Source of the DNA: Providencia rettgeri
GTDB taxonomy: Bacteria > Pseudomonadota > Gammaproteobacteria > Enterobacterales > Enterobacteriaceae
Direction of reading: 5' to 3'
Assembly: GCF_013255915.1 (NCBI RefSeq)
Contig: NZ_CP053896.1
Coordinates: forward strand, 3,658,001 to 3,722,000
Length of the DNA: 64,000 bases
Shown here: piece after piece, positions 1 to 9,075 of the stretch
How positions within the stretch are numbered: position 1 is the stretch's first letter
Layout: every line of letters begins with the position of its first letter
The notes under the pieces: generated by a model
What the model was told of the DNA's origin: nothing
The model's database searches: none
Seen by the model: only the letters and a program-made list of their open reading frames with translations
Made by a program: the position numbers and the translations under genes

Positions 1-2179
1 CACTATCACTCGTTTCCGCAGCCAATAACTTAGGTACTAACTGCGACATCAAGGCTGGGTCAAGCTGGCGGATTAAATATTTCATGCGAGGAACACTACG
101 CCCACTCATACTTAAGGAGCGATATCCTAGAGCAATTAATACCATTGCGCTGAGTGGCTGCCCTGCCATTTCCCCACAAACACTTACAGGGAGTTGAAGG
201 CGTTGGCACTCTTCACTTACTTTTGCTAAAAAGCGCACAATTGAGGGATGAAGATTATCATATAGCGCCGCTACATGGGTGTTATTACGGTCAACAGCAA
301 GTAAATATTGTGTAAAGTCATTAGTCCCGATAGAGATAAAATCAACGCGTTTTTTTATTTCCGGTAATAGAAATAGCAAAGAAGGAACTTCAAGCATAAT
401 ACCAATTTGGGGCATCTCAACTGGCATTTTTAATAAAAAACTCACTTCGTCCCTTGCTCTTTTTATCAGCAAAATTGCTTCGTCTATCTCATTAACACTG
501 GTCACCATCGGTAATAAAATACGTAAATTACCTGAAAACATATTCGCCCGTAACATAGCCCTTAGCTGGATTAAAAAAATCTCGGGCTGGTCCAGCATGA
601 TGCGAATACCGCGCCAGCCTAAGCTTGGGTTTTCTTCGCTAATTGGCATGTATGGCAACTGTTTGTCCGCCCCTATATCAAGGGTTCTTAACACTACAGG
701 CTTGGTAGGGAAAAGTTGTAAAACTTCTTTATAGAGTTGTTTTTGCTCATCTTCCGAGGGAAAACCATTGTGCAACATAAAAGGCAGTTCAGTACGATAC
801 AGGCCAACGCCATCAACCCCTGTGTTAATCTGTTGCTCGTAGCGCGGACTTAAACCTGCATTAAGGTAAATATGAACTTGTTCGCCGCCTTTAAGTGTTG
901 CATCTTGTTCAAGAGTTCCTTCCGCTAAGCGACTAATAACATTTTCTTCTTCAATGATTTGCTGGTATTCCTGAACAATTAAATTTTCAGGTTCAATAAA
1001 GAGCTCACCACGGTAACCATCCAATATTAAATGGCGGTTATGTAATAACGAAGGCTCAATATCCGCGCCCATAATTGCAGGAATTCCCATAGCTCTGATT
1101 AAGATAGCGGAATGAGAATGCGTTGCTCCGTCACGCACAACTACACCGGCAAGTTGTTCAATAGGTAACTCAGCCAATACACTAGCACTTAACTCATCAG
1201 AAACTAAAATAAAACGTTCAGGCCATTGCTCATTTGCGGTAAGTGAATCATCAAGATGAAATAATAAGCGTTGACCTAATGCTTTTAAATCTGCCCCTCT
1301 TTCCCTTAAATAAAGGTCACGCAGGCGAGAAAACTGCTCTACATAATTTTCAATAACTGTTTTAACTGCCCATTCAGCAGTTGCGTTATCATTGATGGCG
1401 GCAAACAGATGTTTTTTTAGCTGCGGGTCACTCAGTAAATGATTATAGAGATCAAATATCGCCGCACTTTCTTTTGCCGAGCTCGCCATAAAACGTTTAC
1501 TAATACGACGACATTCCGCTGTAGCACTTTCAAGGGCGACGACAAGGCGTTGTTTTTCTTTATCGATATCAATAGCGCTTGCTTGAAAAATACTATCTAA
1601 AGAAGGTTGGGAACTATCTTGCCATCCATAAGCCATTGCAATTCCTTGTGATACAGGAATCGCTTTAATTCTATTTTGCCGATATTGCCCAAAAATACCT
1701 TTTGCTTGTGCTTGCGACAAAATCACGGCGAGTTGCATCGACAACGTTACCATGAAAGATTCTTCGGTTTCATTAAACAGCCGTTTTTCCCGTTGCTGTA
1801 CGACCAGCACGCCTAATAATTGGCGACGGTATACCACGGGAACACCTAAGAAAGCTTTTAATTGTTCTTCTTTAAGCTGAGGCAGGAATTTATATTGAGG
1901 GTGTTCACGAATATCGGCTAGATTGAGCATTTCAGATTGGCGCCCTACGGCCCCTACGACACCTTCATCAAAACCTAGACGAATAGCAATCCCGCTAGGT
2001 TTTTTTAACCCGCGGGTTGCCATTAAGTAATAGCATTGGCGAGGGTGATCAGCTAAATAAATGGAACAAACGTCTGTTCTCATTGCTTTGCAGGTCTCAT
2101 TCACCAACACTTCTAGCGCATCAGTCAAACTTGTCGCCATTGCAACTTTTTCGACAATTTCACGTAAACGCGTCAACAT
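1..2179 (-). CDS. ptsP: Phosphoenolpyruvate-protein phosphotransferase PtsP (enzyme I-Ntr), C-terminus cut by window edge
   Basis: First enzyme of the nitrogen phosphotransferase relay: it takes phosphate from PEP and passes it to NPr (PtsO) and then PtsN, in the cytoplasm. Translated from the minus strand, it starts MLTRLREIVEKV at 2179 and shows an N-terminal GAF domain (about residues 1-165). The swivelling phosphohistidine segment follows, with the GATHSHSAILIRAMGIPAIMG motif around residue 350, and then a PEP-utilising TIM barrel containing GVGLYRTELPFM and SIGTNDFTQYLLAVDRN. About 726 codons are present and the family is near 748 residues, so roughly the last 20 are missing at the left edge. 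It lies 3 bp downstream of rppH, the same rppH-ptsP order as in E. coli, so the two are probably co-transcribed. It is open at the window edge, not truncated by mutation. Confidence 0.95.
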   Translation of the reverse strand, partial: MLTRLREIVEKVAMATSLTDALEVLVNETCKAMRTDVCSIYLADHPRQCYYLMATRGLKKPSGIAIRLGFDEGVVGAVGRQSEMLNLADIREHPQYKFLPQLKEEQLKAFLGVPVVYRRQLLGVLVVQQREKRLFNETEESFMVTLSMQLAVILSQAQAKGIFGQYRQNRIKAIPVSQGIAMAYGWQDSSQPSLDSIFQASAIDIDKEKQRLVVALESATAECRRISKRFMASSAKESAAIFDLYNHLLSDPQLKKHLFAAINDNATAEWAVKTVIENYVEQFSRLRDLYLRERGADLKALGQRLLFHLDDSLTANEQWPERFILVSDELSASVLAELPIEQLAGVVVRDGATHSHSAILIRAMGIPAIMGADIEPSLLHNRHLILDGYRGELFIEPENLIVQEYQQIIEEENVISRLAEGTLEQDATLKGGEQVHIYLNAGLSPRYEQQINTGVDGVGLYRTELPFMLHNGFPSEDEQKQLYKEVLQLFPTKPVVLRTLDIGADKQLPYMPISEENPSLGWRGIRIMLDQPEIFLIQLRAMLRANMFSGNLRILLPMVTSVNEIDEAILLIKRARDEVSFLLKMPVEMPQIGIMLEVPSLLFLLPEIKKRVDFISIGTNDFTQYLLAVDRNNTHVAALYDNLHPSIVRFLAKVSEECQRLQLPVSVCGEMAGQPLSAMVLIALGYRSLSMSGRSVPRMKYLIRQLDPALMSQLVPKLLAAETSDS

Positions 2180-2182
2180 AGG

Positions 2183-2716
2183 CTACTTTGCTCCACGCCT
2201 ACGGTTATTAAAAGAGGGCCGTTGTGGTAATTTTTGTTCCTGTAAAGGCATAACTACGGGAGCGAATTCTTTCATGACACGCCGATAAACCTCACGTTTA
2301 AAAGAAACCACCTGCCTAACAGGATACCAATAACTGACCCATCGCCAGCCATCAAATTCTGGCGACTTACTGCGCTGCACGTTTATATCGGCATCATTGC
2401 ATTGAAGTTGAAGTAAAAACCAACGCTGTTTCTGCCCAATACAAACAGGTTTTGTATCCCAACGCACCAAACGCTTGGGTAATTTGTAACGTAACCAATT
2501 ACGGGTAGATGCCAATAACCTGACATCCTTACGCTGTAGCCCGACTTCTTCGTATAGCTCACGATACATCGCCTGTTCCGGCGATTCCCCAGGATTGATG
2601 CCTCCTTGAGGAAACTGCCATGAGTGTTGACCATAGCGGCGGGCCCATAAAACTTGCCCTTGCCGATTACAAATTACAATTCCTACATTCGGGCGGTAGC
2701 CATCATCATCAATCAC
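2183..2716 (-). CDS. rppH: RNA pyrophosphohydrolase RppH
   Basis: Removes pyrophosphate from the 5' triphosphate end of mRNA, which starts RNase E-dependent decay. The 177-residue protein begins [17 protein letters not shown]. It has the Nudix box at about residues 38-60 ([20 protein letters not shown]), with the RELYEE metal-binding glutamates intact. The length matches E. coli RppH (176). It is the first gene of the rppH-ptsP pair, and its promoter must lie between 2717 and the thiB riboswitch region, from which it diverges. Confidence 0.97.
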   Translation of the reverse strand: MIDDDGYRPNVGIVICNRQGQVLWARRYGQHSWQFPQGGINPGESPEQAMYRELYEEVGLQRKDVRLLASTRNWLRYKLPKRLVRWDTKPVCIGQKQRWFLLQLQCNDADINVQRSKSPEFDGWRWVSYWYPVRQVVSFKREVYRRVMKEFAPVVMPLQEQKLPQRPSFNNRRRGAK

Positions 2717-2833
2717 AGACTACCTCAATAACCAAATTTGAAAGATGCCTAATTGTTTCACACATACCTAAACTGGTAAACCTATATCAATACAGTTTGC
2801 AGATATGTCTGAAGTCACTACAATAGTGAACAT

Positions 2834-2914
2834 CTCAACGGGGTGCCGAACTTATTTCGGCTGAGAAATAACCCGTAGAACCTGATCCGGTTAATACCGG
2901 CGTAGGGATTTGAG
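2834..2914 (+). promoter_or_regulatory. TPP (THI-box) riboswitch aptamer upstream of thiBPQ
   Basis: The conserved TPP aptamer blocks are all visible in order: GGGGTGC at 2840, GGCTGAGA at about 2859, an AATAACCC block, GAACCTGATCCGGTTAATAC at 2879, and GCGTAGGGA ending near 2908. P1 is closed by CTCAA (2834-2838) and TTGAG (2910-2914). It precedes a thiamine transporter, as expected. The downstream sequence offers a translational switch (see findings): GGATTTGAG (2906-2914) can pair with CTCAAATCC (2945-2953), competing with both P1 and a Shine-Dalgarno-masking hairpin. Confidence 0.93.
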
Positions 2915-2984
2915 CCTCCGTCTGCATATCTGCACCGGTTTCTCCTCAAATCCTGTGTCACTATCTTTTAGCGCAGGAAAAAGC

Positions 2985-3989
2985 ATGTTTAAAAACAAAA
3001 TTATAGCATCGTTCTTTACCTTTGGTGCACTCAGTTTAAGTCAATTAGCATGGGCGGATAAACCAACGCTTACTGTTTATACCTACGATTCCTTTGCCGC
3101 AGAGTGGGGTCCAGGACCACAAATTAAAAAAAATTTCGAAGCGCAGTGCGATTGTGAATTAAAAATAGTGGCGCTGGGGGATGGTGTAGCTCTGCTAAAC
3201 AGACTCAGAATGGAAGGAAAAAATAGCAAAGCAGATGTGATTTTAGGGTTAGATAATAATTTATTAGATTCTGCTGAAAAAACAGGCCTGTTTGCTCCTG
3301 CCGACATTAATACCAGTGCATTGAAGCTGCCTATTTCGTGGGATAGCTCAACCTTCATTCCTTATGACTATGGCTATTTCGCATTCATATATGACACTAA
3401 TAAAATTAAACAACCACCAACAAGTATGGATGCATTATTAAATAGTGAAAATAATTGGAAAATTATTTACCAAGATCCTCGAACCAGTACGCCCGGACTT
3501 GGCTTAATGCTGTGGATTGAAAAACTGTATGGCGACAAGTCTGCGGATGCATGGCAAAAAATGGCAGGCAAAACACTCACCGTAACTAAAGGTTGGAGTG
3601 AAGCTTATGGCCTGTTCTTAAAAGGGGAAGGTGATTTTGTACTCAGTTATACCTCATCGCCGGGTTATCAAATGCTTAATGACCAAAAAGATAACTATGC
3701 TGCGGCATTATTTAATGAGGGTCACTATATGCAAGTTGAGGTGGCAGCAAGGCTGAAAAATAGCCCACAGCCGGAGCTTGCCAAGCAGTTCTTGCAGTTT
3801 GTCTTAACGCCTGAATTCCAAAATACCTTGCCAACAACAAACTGGATGTATCCGGTCATTGATATTCCCTTACCTGAGGTATACAACCAGTTACCTCTAC
3901 CTGAAAAAGCCTTACAATTTAGTTCTCAAGAAGTGGCCAAAGAACGCCAAAATTGGACTCGTTTATGGCAAACCGCCGTCAGTCGCTAA
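2985..3989 (+). CDS. thiB: Thiamine/TPP ABC transporter substrate-binding protein ThiB (TbpA)
   Basis: Periplasmic receptor that delivers thiamine, thiamine monophosphate and TPP to ThiPQ. The start at 2985 (MFKNKIIASFFTFG) was chosen because AGGAAA lies just upstream, and because the open frame further upstream overlaps the riboswitch P1 stem. The product has 334 residues with a Sec signal peptide of about 24 residues ending in QLAWA, then the mature start DKPTLTVYTYDSF. The family motif FAAEWGPGPQIKKNFE is present. It overlaps thiP by 25 bp, so the three-gene unit is one operon under the TPP riboswitch. Confidence 0.96.
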   Translation: MFKNKIIASFFTFGALSLSQLAWADKPTLTVYTYDSFAAEWGPGPQIKKNFEAQCDCELKIVALGDGVALLNRLRMEGKNSKADVILGLDNNLLDSAEKTGLFAPADINTSALKLPISWDSSTFIPYDYGYFAFIYDTNKIKQPPTSMDALLNSENNWKIIYQDPRTSTPGLGLMLWIEKLYGDKSADAWQKMAGKTLTVTKGWSEAYGLFLKGEGDFVLSYTSSPGYQMLNDQKDNYAAALFNEGHYMQVEVAARLKNSPQPELAKQFLQFVLTPEFQNTLPTTNWMYPVIDIPLPEVYNQLPLPEKALQFSSQEVAKERQNWTRLWQTAVSR

Positions 3990-5569
3990 TTAATTTGTCT
4001 CTACTACCGGGGGCGTTGGCCTCCGGATTACTGATTACGGTTGCACTTATTAGTTTTGGTGCACTGTGGTTTTTTGCACCTGAAATTTCAATGACTGACA
4101 TTATTAGCGATAGCTATTTGTGGCATGTGATTGGCTTTACTTTCTGGCAGGCTTTTTTATCCGCTATTTTTTCTGTAATCCCTGCTATTTTTCTTGCAAG
4201 AGCACTACACCGCCGTCGTTTTTTTGGGCGAACCCTATTTTTACGCTTATGTGCAATGACGTTGGTTCTTCCGGTGTTAGTTGCCGTATTTGGTATTTTA
4301 TCAGTTTACGGGCAAACGGGTTGGCTGGCTAAACTTTGTCAATTACTGGGATTTAATTACACCTTTTCACCTTATGGCCTAAAAGGCATTTTGCTAGCAC
4401 ATATTTTCTTTAATATGCCACTAGCGACTCGTATGCTATTACAGTCTTTAGAAAATATCGCTATTGAGCAGAGACAAATTGCAGCACAACTGAGGTTCAA
4501 TGAGTGGCAGCAATTTACTATTTTAGAATGGCCTTATTTACGGCGGCAAATATTACCTACTGCTGCGTTAATTTTTATGCTGTGCTTTGCCAGCTTTGCG
4601 ACGGTTCTCGCTCTGGGAGGCGGCCCGGCAGCAACCACCATCGAATTGGCTATTTACCAAGCACTTAATTATGATTTTGATTTAGGACGAGCCACCCTTT
4701 TGGCGCTCATCCAGCTGTTTTTCTGTGTCGGTTTAATGTTTATCTGCCATAGAGTAAATAGTGTATTTTCAGTGGGGTTTAGCCAACAAGCGCAATGGGT
4801 TGACCCCGCTGATAACGCATTTCGTCGTATTCGTGACCTGCTGCTCATTATCGCTGCCATGTTATTGCTACTGCCCCCGCTGTTCGCTGTTATTTTTGAT
4901 GGCTTAAATGGGCAACTTTGGGTGGTATTGCAGCAACCTGCCTTATGGCAAGCCACGGCAACCTCTGTGTTTATTGCACTGTGTGCTGGTACTGTCTGCG
5001 TGGTACTTACCTTAATGTTGTTATGGAGCAGCCGTGAATTGCGCTTACGCCAAGCGGCTCGTCTAGGGCAAGCCTTAGAACTTAGTGGGTTAATTATTTT
5101 AGCCATGCCCGGTATCGTGCTCGCGACAGGTTTTTTTATCTTTTTTAATGAAACGGTAGGCTTACCTGAATCCCCTTACCCATTAGTTATCATGACTAAT
5201 GCTTTGTTAGCCATTCCCTATGCGTTAAAAGTATTAGAAAACCCTATGCGAGACAGCGCTGAACGCTATAACCCATTGTGCCAATCACTTGGCATTTCTG
5301 GTTTTAATCGTTTCCGAATTATTGAACTTAAAGCATTACGCAAACCTATTTCCCAAGCTCTCGCATTTGCTTGTGTTATCTCAATTGGTGATTTTGGTGT
5401 TGTCGCGTTATTTGGCAATGATAACTTCCGCACACTCCCTTATTATCTTTATCAGCAAATAGGGGCTTACCGGTCAAACGATGGGGCTGTTACTGCCATG
5501 CTATTGCTATTGCTTTGCTTTTGCTTATTTAGCTTGATTGAACGTATCTCAGGAAAACACCATGATTAA
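3965..5569 (+). CDS. thiP: Thiamine/TPP ABC transporter permease ThiP
   Basis: Inner-membrane permease of the thiamine importer. With the start at 3965 ([16 protein letters not shown]) it has 534 residues, against 536 in E. coli. It is strongly hydrophobic throughout and consists of two fused BPD_transp_1-type halves, about 12 membrane segments in all. Each half carries a cytoplasmic EAA-like loop that contacts ThiQ, for example around [15 protein letters not shown] in the first half and [15 protein letters not shown] in the second. It overlaps both thiB and thiQ, which suggests translational coupling. Confidence 0.95.
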   Translation: MANRRQSLINLSLLPGALASGLLITVALISFGALWFFAPEISMTDIISDSYLWHVIGFTFWQAFLSAIFSVIPAIFLARALHRRRFFGRTLFLRLCAMTLVLPVLVAVFGILSVYGQTGWLAKLCQLLGFNYTFSPYGLKGILLAHIFFNMPLATRMLLQSLENIAIEQRQIAAQLRFNEWQQFTILEWPYLRRQILPTAALIFMLCFASFATVLALGGGPAATTIELAIYQALNYDFDLGRATLLALIQLFFCVGLMFICHRVNSVFSVGFSQQAQWVDPADNAFRRIRDLLLIIAAMLLLLPPLFAVIFDGLNGQLWVVLQQPALWQATATSVFIALCAGTVCVVLTLMLLWSSRELRLRQAARLGQALELSGLIILAMPGIVLATGFFIFFNETVGLPESPYPLVIMTNALLAIPYALKVLENPMRDSAERYNPLCQSLGISGFNRFRIIELKALRKPISQALAFACVISIGDFGVVALFGNDNFRTLPYYLYQQIGAYRSNDGAVTAMLLLLLCFCLFSLIERISGKHHD

Positions 5570-6272
5570 ATTGACTCAGCTAGATTACCAATACGACAAC
5601 CTGACAATGTCATTTGATTTTTCTGTTCAGTTCGGTGAGTCTGTGGCAGTTATGGGGCCAAGTGGTGCAGGGAAAAGTACGCTATTAAGCTTGATTAGCG
5701 GCTTTCAATTTCCCAAAAGCGGTACAATTGCGCTCAATGGCGAAGACCATACTTTTAGCCCTCCGGCTAAGCGCCCTGTTTCTATGTTATTTCAAGAAAA
5801 TAATTTATTTTCACACCTGACAATCCGGCAAAACATTGGTCTTGGACTGCAACCCAATTTACGCCTGAATAAAACGCAAATTCAGCGAGTTGAGCAAATG
5901 GCGAGCCGTGTCAGCCTGAGTGAATGTTTAGATAGGTTACCAGCACAACTGTCGGGGGGGCAACGTCAACGCGCGGCATTAGCACGCTGCATGATCCGCA
6001 ATCAACCAATTTTATTACTTGATGAGCCTTTTTCAGCTCTCGACCCTGCATTACGCCGAGAAATGCTGCTATTACTCAGGGAAATTTGTGCAGAAAAATC
6101 AATCACATTGTTAATGGTTTCCCATAATGTCGATGATGCCCTGCAAATTGCCCCACGGACACTGGTTATTGCAGAGGGGAAAATCGCCTACGATGGCGAT
6201 ACTCAATACCTATTACAGGGGCAAAGTGCGGCATCTGCGTTACTGAGTATCACCACCGCTGCCAACAATTAA
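5562..6272 (+). CDS. thiQ: Thiamine/TPP ABC transporter ATP-binding protein ThiQ
   Basis: ATPase of the ThiBPQ importer, 236 residues from the ATG at 5562. That start overlaps the thiP stop codon by 8 bp and matches the family start [11 protein letters not shown]. The Walker A motif GPSGAGKST is at about residues 32-40, the Q-loop is at LFQENNLF, the signature is LSGGQRQR, Walker B is [12 protein letters not shown], and the switch histidine is in MVSHN. It is the last gene of the riboswitch-controlled operon. Confidence 0.96.
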   Translation: MIKLTQLDYQYDNLTMSFDFSVQFGESVAVMGPSGAGKSTLLSLISGFQFPKSGTIALNGEDHTFSPPAKRPVSMLFQENNLFSHLTIRQNIGLGLQPNLRLNKTQIQRVEQMASRVSLSECLDRLPAQLSGGQRQRAALARCMIRNQPILLLDEPFSALDPALRREMLLLLREICAEKSITLLMVSHNVDDALQIAPRTLVIAEGKIAYDGDTQYLLQGQSAASALLSITTAANN

Positions 6273-6274
6273 CA

Positions 6275-6290
6275 CTGTATAAATTCACAC
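6275..6290 (+). promoter_or_regulatory. Degenerate LexA (SOS) box upstream of polB
   Basis: CTGTATAAATTCACAC fits the LexA pattern CTGT-N8-ACAG except for the last base (C for G). It lies 57-72 bp upstream of the polB start. E. coli polB (dinA) is SOS-induced through a site of very similar sequence (CTGTATAAA...), so conservation of the left half and spacer is meaningful. The final mismatch predicts weak LexA binding. Confidence 0.45.
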
Positions 6291-6346
6291 TATTCGCGTA
6301 TATTTATCGTAACTATTTTTTATGCAAGTTTTATGCGAGTAGCCTA

Positions 6347-8698
6347 ATGACCCAACTTATCGCTCCAGCAGAAAGAGGCTTTATTCTTAGCCGTCACTGG
6401 AAAGACACCCGCCACGGTGTTGAGGTCTCTTATTGGCTACTCACTGATAACCAACCTCAAAAGGTCACTGTTCCCTATCAAAAAGCCATTGGTTTTTTAG
6501 CTGAATCTCAATTCCCTCAAGTAAAACATCTATTAGATGAACAACCCAATATTACCTACCGGCTCCTTGAATTAATTGATTTTAAACGCGAAAAAGTCTA
6601 TGCGATTTATTGCCAGCAATATCGACAATTACAGAATCTTGAAAAAAGCTGCAACGAATTGGGTGTCGAATTATTAGAAACAGATATTCGCCCAAGTGAA
6701 CGGTATCTAATGGAACGCTTTATCGCGGCCTCTGTCTGGTTTTCTCAAAATCAGCAAGGAGAATTTCAACTAAAACCTTGTGAAGGATACCGTCCCCTAG
6801 TCAAAGCTGTTTCCCTTGATATCGAAACCAGCCAACATGGTGAACTCTATTCTATAGGGCTGTCTGGCTGTGGTGACAATGTGGTATTTATGTTAGGGCC
6901 AGAACAAGGGCCTGCATTGAGCTCTGAACATCGCTTAATCTATGTGAATAGCCGCCCGCAATTACTTCATAAGCTCAATGAATGGCTTCACCAATACGAC
7001 CCTGATGCCATCATTGGTTGGAACCTAATCCAATTCGACTTACAAGTATTACAAAAGCATGCTGAGCGTTATGGCATCCCATTATTGTTTGGTCGACAAA
7101 ACAAAAAATTGGAGTGGCGAGAGCATGGCTTTAAGCAAGGGGTATTTTTTGCCGCTGCTGAAGGCCGGTTAATTATTGATGGTATTGATGCATTAAAAGC
7201 AGCAACATGGAGTTTTTCATCATTTAGTTTAGAGTTTGTCGCTCAAGAACTCCTTGGCGAAGGTAAAACGATTGATACCCCTTATGACCGAATGGATGAA
7301 ATCAACCGCCGCTTTGTTCACGATAAACCCGCTCTAGCACACTACAATATTCAGGATTGTATTTTAGTCCATCGGATCTTTGAAAAAACGGATTTAATGG
7401 CTTTCTTGCAAGAACGTTCAACAGTAACCGGCCTTGCTGTTGATAAAATGGGCGGATCTGTTGCAGCATTCTCACACCTTTATATTCCCCGTCTACACCG
7501 CCTTGGCTTTGTCGCTCCCAACCTGACGGAACATAAAATGCAACTGAACCCCGGGGGCTTTGTCATGGACTCCCAACCTGGGCTATATGACTCCGTATTA
7601 GTTTTGGATTATAAAAGCCTATATCCTTCAATTATTAGAACTTTTCTCATCGACCCTGCGGGTATGATTGAAGGATTAGCGCATCCAGACCTTGAATATT
7701 CTGTTCCCGGTTTTCGCCAAGCTTGGTTTTCTCGTACAACCCACTGTTTACCCGATATTGTCAGCCATATCTGGCAAGAACGGGATAAAGCCAAAAAAGA
7801 GCATAATGCGCCACTATCCCAAGCGTTGAAAATTATTATGAACGCATTTGCTGGGGTACTAGGCGCTGAAGGGTGCCGTTTTTTTGACCCAAGACTGACT
7901 GCATCAATCACCATGCGTGGCCATGAAATTATGCGTACAACCAAACGTTTGATTGAGTCACAGGGTTACCAAGTTATTTATGGGGATACCGACTCCACAT
8001 TTGTATGGTTACGAGACGCCCACAATGAAGAGCAAGCGCAAAAAATTGGCTTTGCTTTACGTGATTACGTGAATAGCTGGTGGAAAAAACATTTAGCTGA
8101 AGAATGGCAATTAGAGGGGGTTTTAGAACTTGAATATGAAACCCATTACCGCCGATTTTTGATGCCAACGGTACGTGGTGCTGAAATGGGGAGTAAAAAA
8201 CGCTATGCAGGGCTGAGTAAAGACACCATGGTATTTAGAGGGCTGGAAACCATTCGCTCGGACTGGACCCCCTTAGCACAAATATTCCAAAAAGAGCTCT
8301 ATACCCGTATTTTTTATCGCCAACCTTACCGTGAATATATTCGTGAATATGTGCAAAATATTCGTTCAGGCCAATATGATGACCGTTTAGTTTACCGTAA
8401 ACGCCTGCGCCGAAAATTGACTGATTACCAAAAAAATGTTCCTCCGCATGTTCGAGCTGCTCGTACCGCTGATGACTATAATTTAAAATTACAGCGCCCT
8501 TTGCAATATCAAAATGGTGGTTGGATAAACTATATTATCACTCAGGCAGGGCCTGAACCGCTGGAAATCATCACGGCAAAACCGGATTACGAACATTATA
8601 TTTCCAAGCAAATCAAACCAATAGCAGATGCTATCTTGCCTTTCTTACAAGATGACTTTGATACCCTGCTAACTGGGCAAATTACCCTGTTGTTTTAA
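6347..8698 (+). CDS. polB: DNA polymerase II PolB
   Basis: Family B DNA polymerase used in replication restart and translesion or repair synthesis. The 783-residue length matches E. coli PolB. The 3'-5' exonuclease motifs are present: SLDIETS near residue 155, [10 protein letters not shown], and the later YNIQDC. The polymerase motifs are [17 protein letters not shown] near 420 and [11 protein letters not shown] near 545. It sits upstream of rapA, as in E. coli, and behind a degenerate LexA box. No clear terminator follows it. Confidence 0.97.
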   Translation: MTQLIAPAERGFILSRHWKDTRHGVEVSYWLLTDNQPQKVTVPYQKAIGFLAESQFPQVKHLLDEQPNITYRLLELIDFKREKVYAIYCQQYRQLQNLEKSCNELGVELLETDIRPSERYLMERFIAASVWFSQNQQGEFQLKPCEGYRPLVKAVSLDIETSQHGELYSIGLSGCGDNVVFMLGPEQGPALSSEHRLIYVNSRPQLLHKLNEWLHQYDPDAIIGWNLIQFDLQVLQKHAERYGIPLLFGRQNKKLEWREHGFKQGVFFAAAEGRLIIDGIDALKAATWSFSSFSLEFVAQELLGEGKTIDTPYDRMDEINRRFVHDKPALAHYNIQDCILVHRIFEKTDLMAFLQERSTVTGLAVDKMGGSVAAFSHLYIPRLHRLGFVAPNLTEHKMQLNPGGFVMDSQPGLYDSVLVLDYKSLYPSIIRTFLIDPAGMIEGLAHPDLEYSVPGFRQAWFSRTTHCLPDIVSHIWQERDKAKKEHNAPLSQALKIIMNAFAGVLGAEGCRFFDPRLTASITMRGHEIMRTTKRLIESQGYQVIYGDTDSTFVWLRDAHNEEQAQKIGFALRDYVNSWWKKHLAEEWQLEGVLELEYETHYRRFLMPTVRGAEMGSKKRYAGLSKDTMVFRGLETIRSDWTPLAQIFQKELYTRIFYRQPYREYIREYVQNIRSGQYDDRLVYRKRLRRKLTDYQKNVPPHVRAARTADDYNLKLQRPLQYQNGGWINYIITQAGPEPLEIITAKPDYEHYISKQIKPIADAILPFLQDDFDTLLTGQITLLF

Positions 8699-9075
8699 AA
8701 TTTATTCTACCTTTGATGTTTTTTTAACAGGTGACGATAGCCTTCGGTTGAATTAATATATCGCCCCTTTGGTGTCTCGCACGTCTGGCTACACAAATTA
8801 TGCGTGATAATCAACAATACTCATTATAATTCAAATAGACTGACTCATTGTCTCGGCCACAAGCCCAGCAAACGCCTTAGTGCTCACTTTGCTGCAATTT
8901 GAATAATTAAATGTGTATAATTAATCATCAGGTAACGACTATTTTTAAAATAATTCGAACTCTTCCTTGTGTAACTATTAATGAGCTACACCAACACTGG
9001 GCGAAGACACTGATAAAAATTGTCTTAAAAAATCTAAAAAATAAACTCTCAATTTTATGGAATTAAGTTAAATCT
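8699..9075. other. polB-rapA intergenic region (377 bp)
   Basis: No convincing gene is present. The region is AT-rich and holds one inverted-repeat element (8826-8907, listed separately), plus the rapA leader, which ends in a T-rich and A-rich stretch just before 9076. I could not assign a clear promoter by eye. Confidence 0.6.
8826..8907. repeat. Small inverted-repeat element with ATTCAAAT/ATTTGAAT ends
   Basis: ATTCAAAT at 8829-8836 and ATTTGAAT at 8897-8904 are perfect inverted arms, 60 nt apart. The inner right flank GCTGCAATTTGAA resembles the TGCAACTTGAA right end of the ERIC-like element near 16810. The same arm pair recurs with a short loop at 12011-12041. It may be a decayed member of the same non-coding repeat family. 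Confidence 0.4.

Noticed and set aside
279-734. 151-codon plus-strand frame at the left edge
   Set aside because: It is antisense to ptsP, whose minus-strand translation matches the full enzyme I-Ntr domain order.
2910-2984. Upstream TTG start extending ThiB by 25 residues
   Set aside because: It lies within the TPP aptamer P1 stem. The ATG at 2985 has a ribosome-binding site and gives a normal signal peptide.
4669-5106. 145-codon minus-strand frame inside thiP
   Set aside because: It is a shadow frame of the well-matched permease with no family resemblance and a biased composition.
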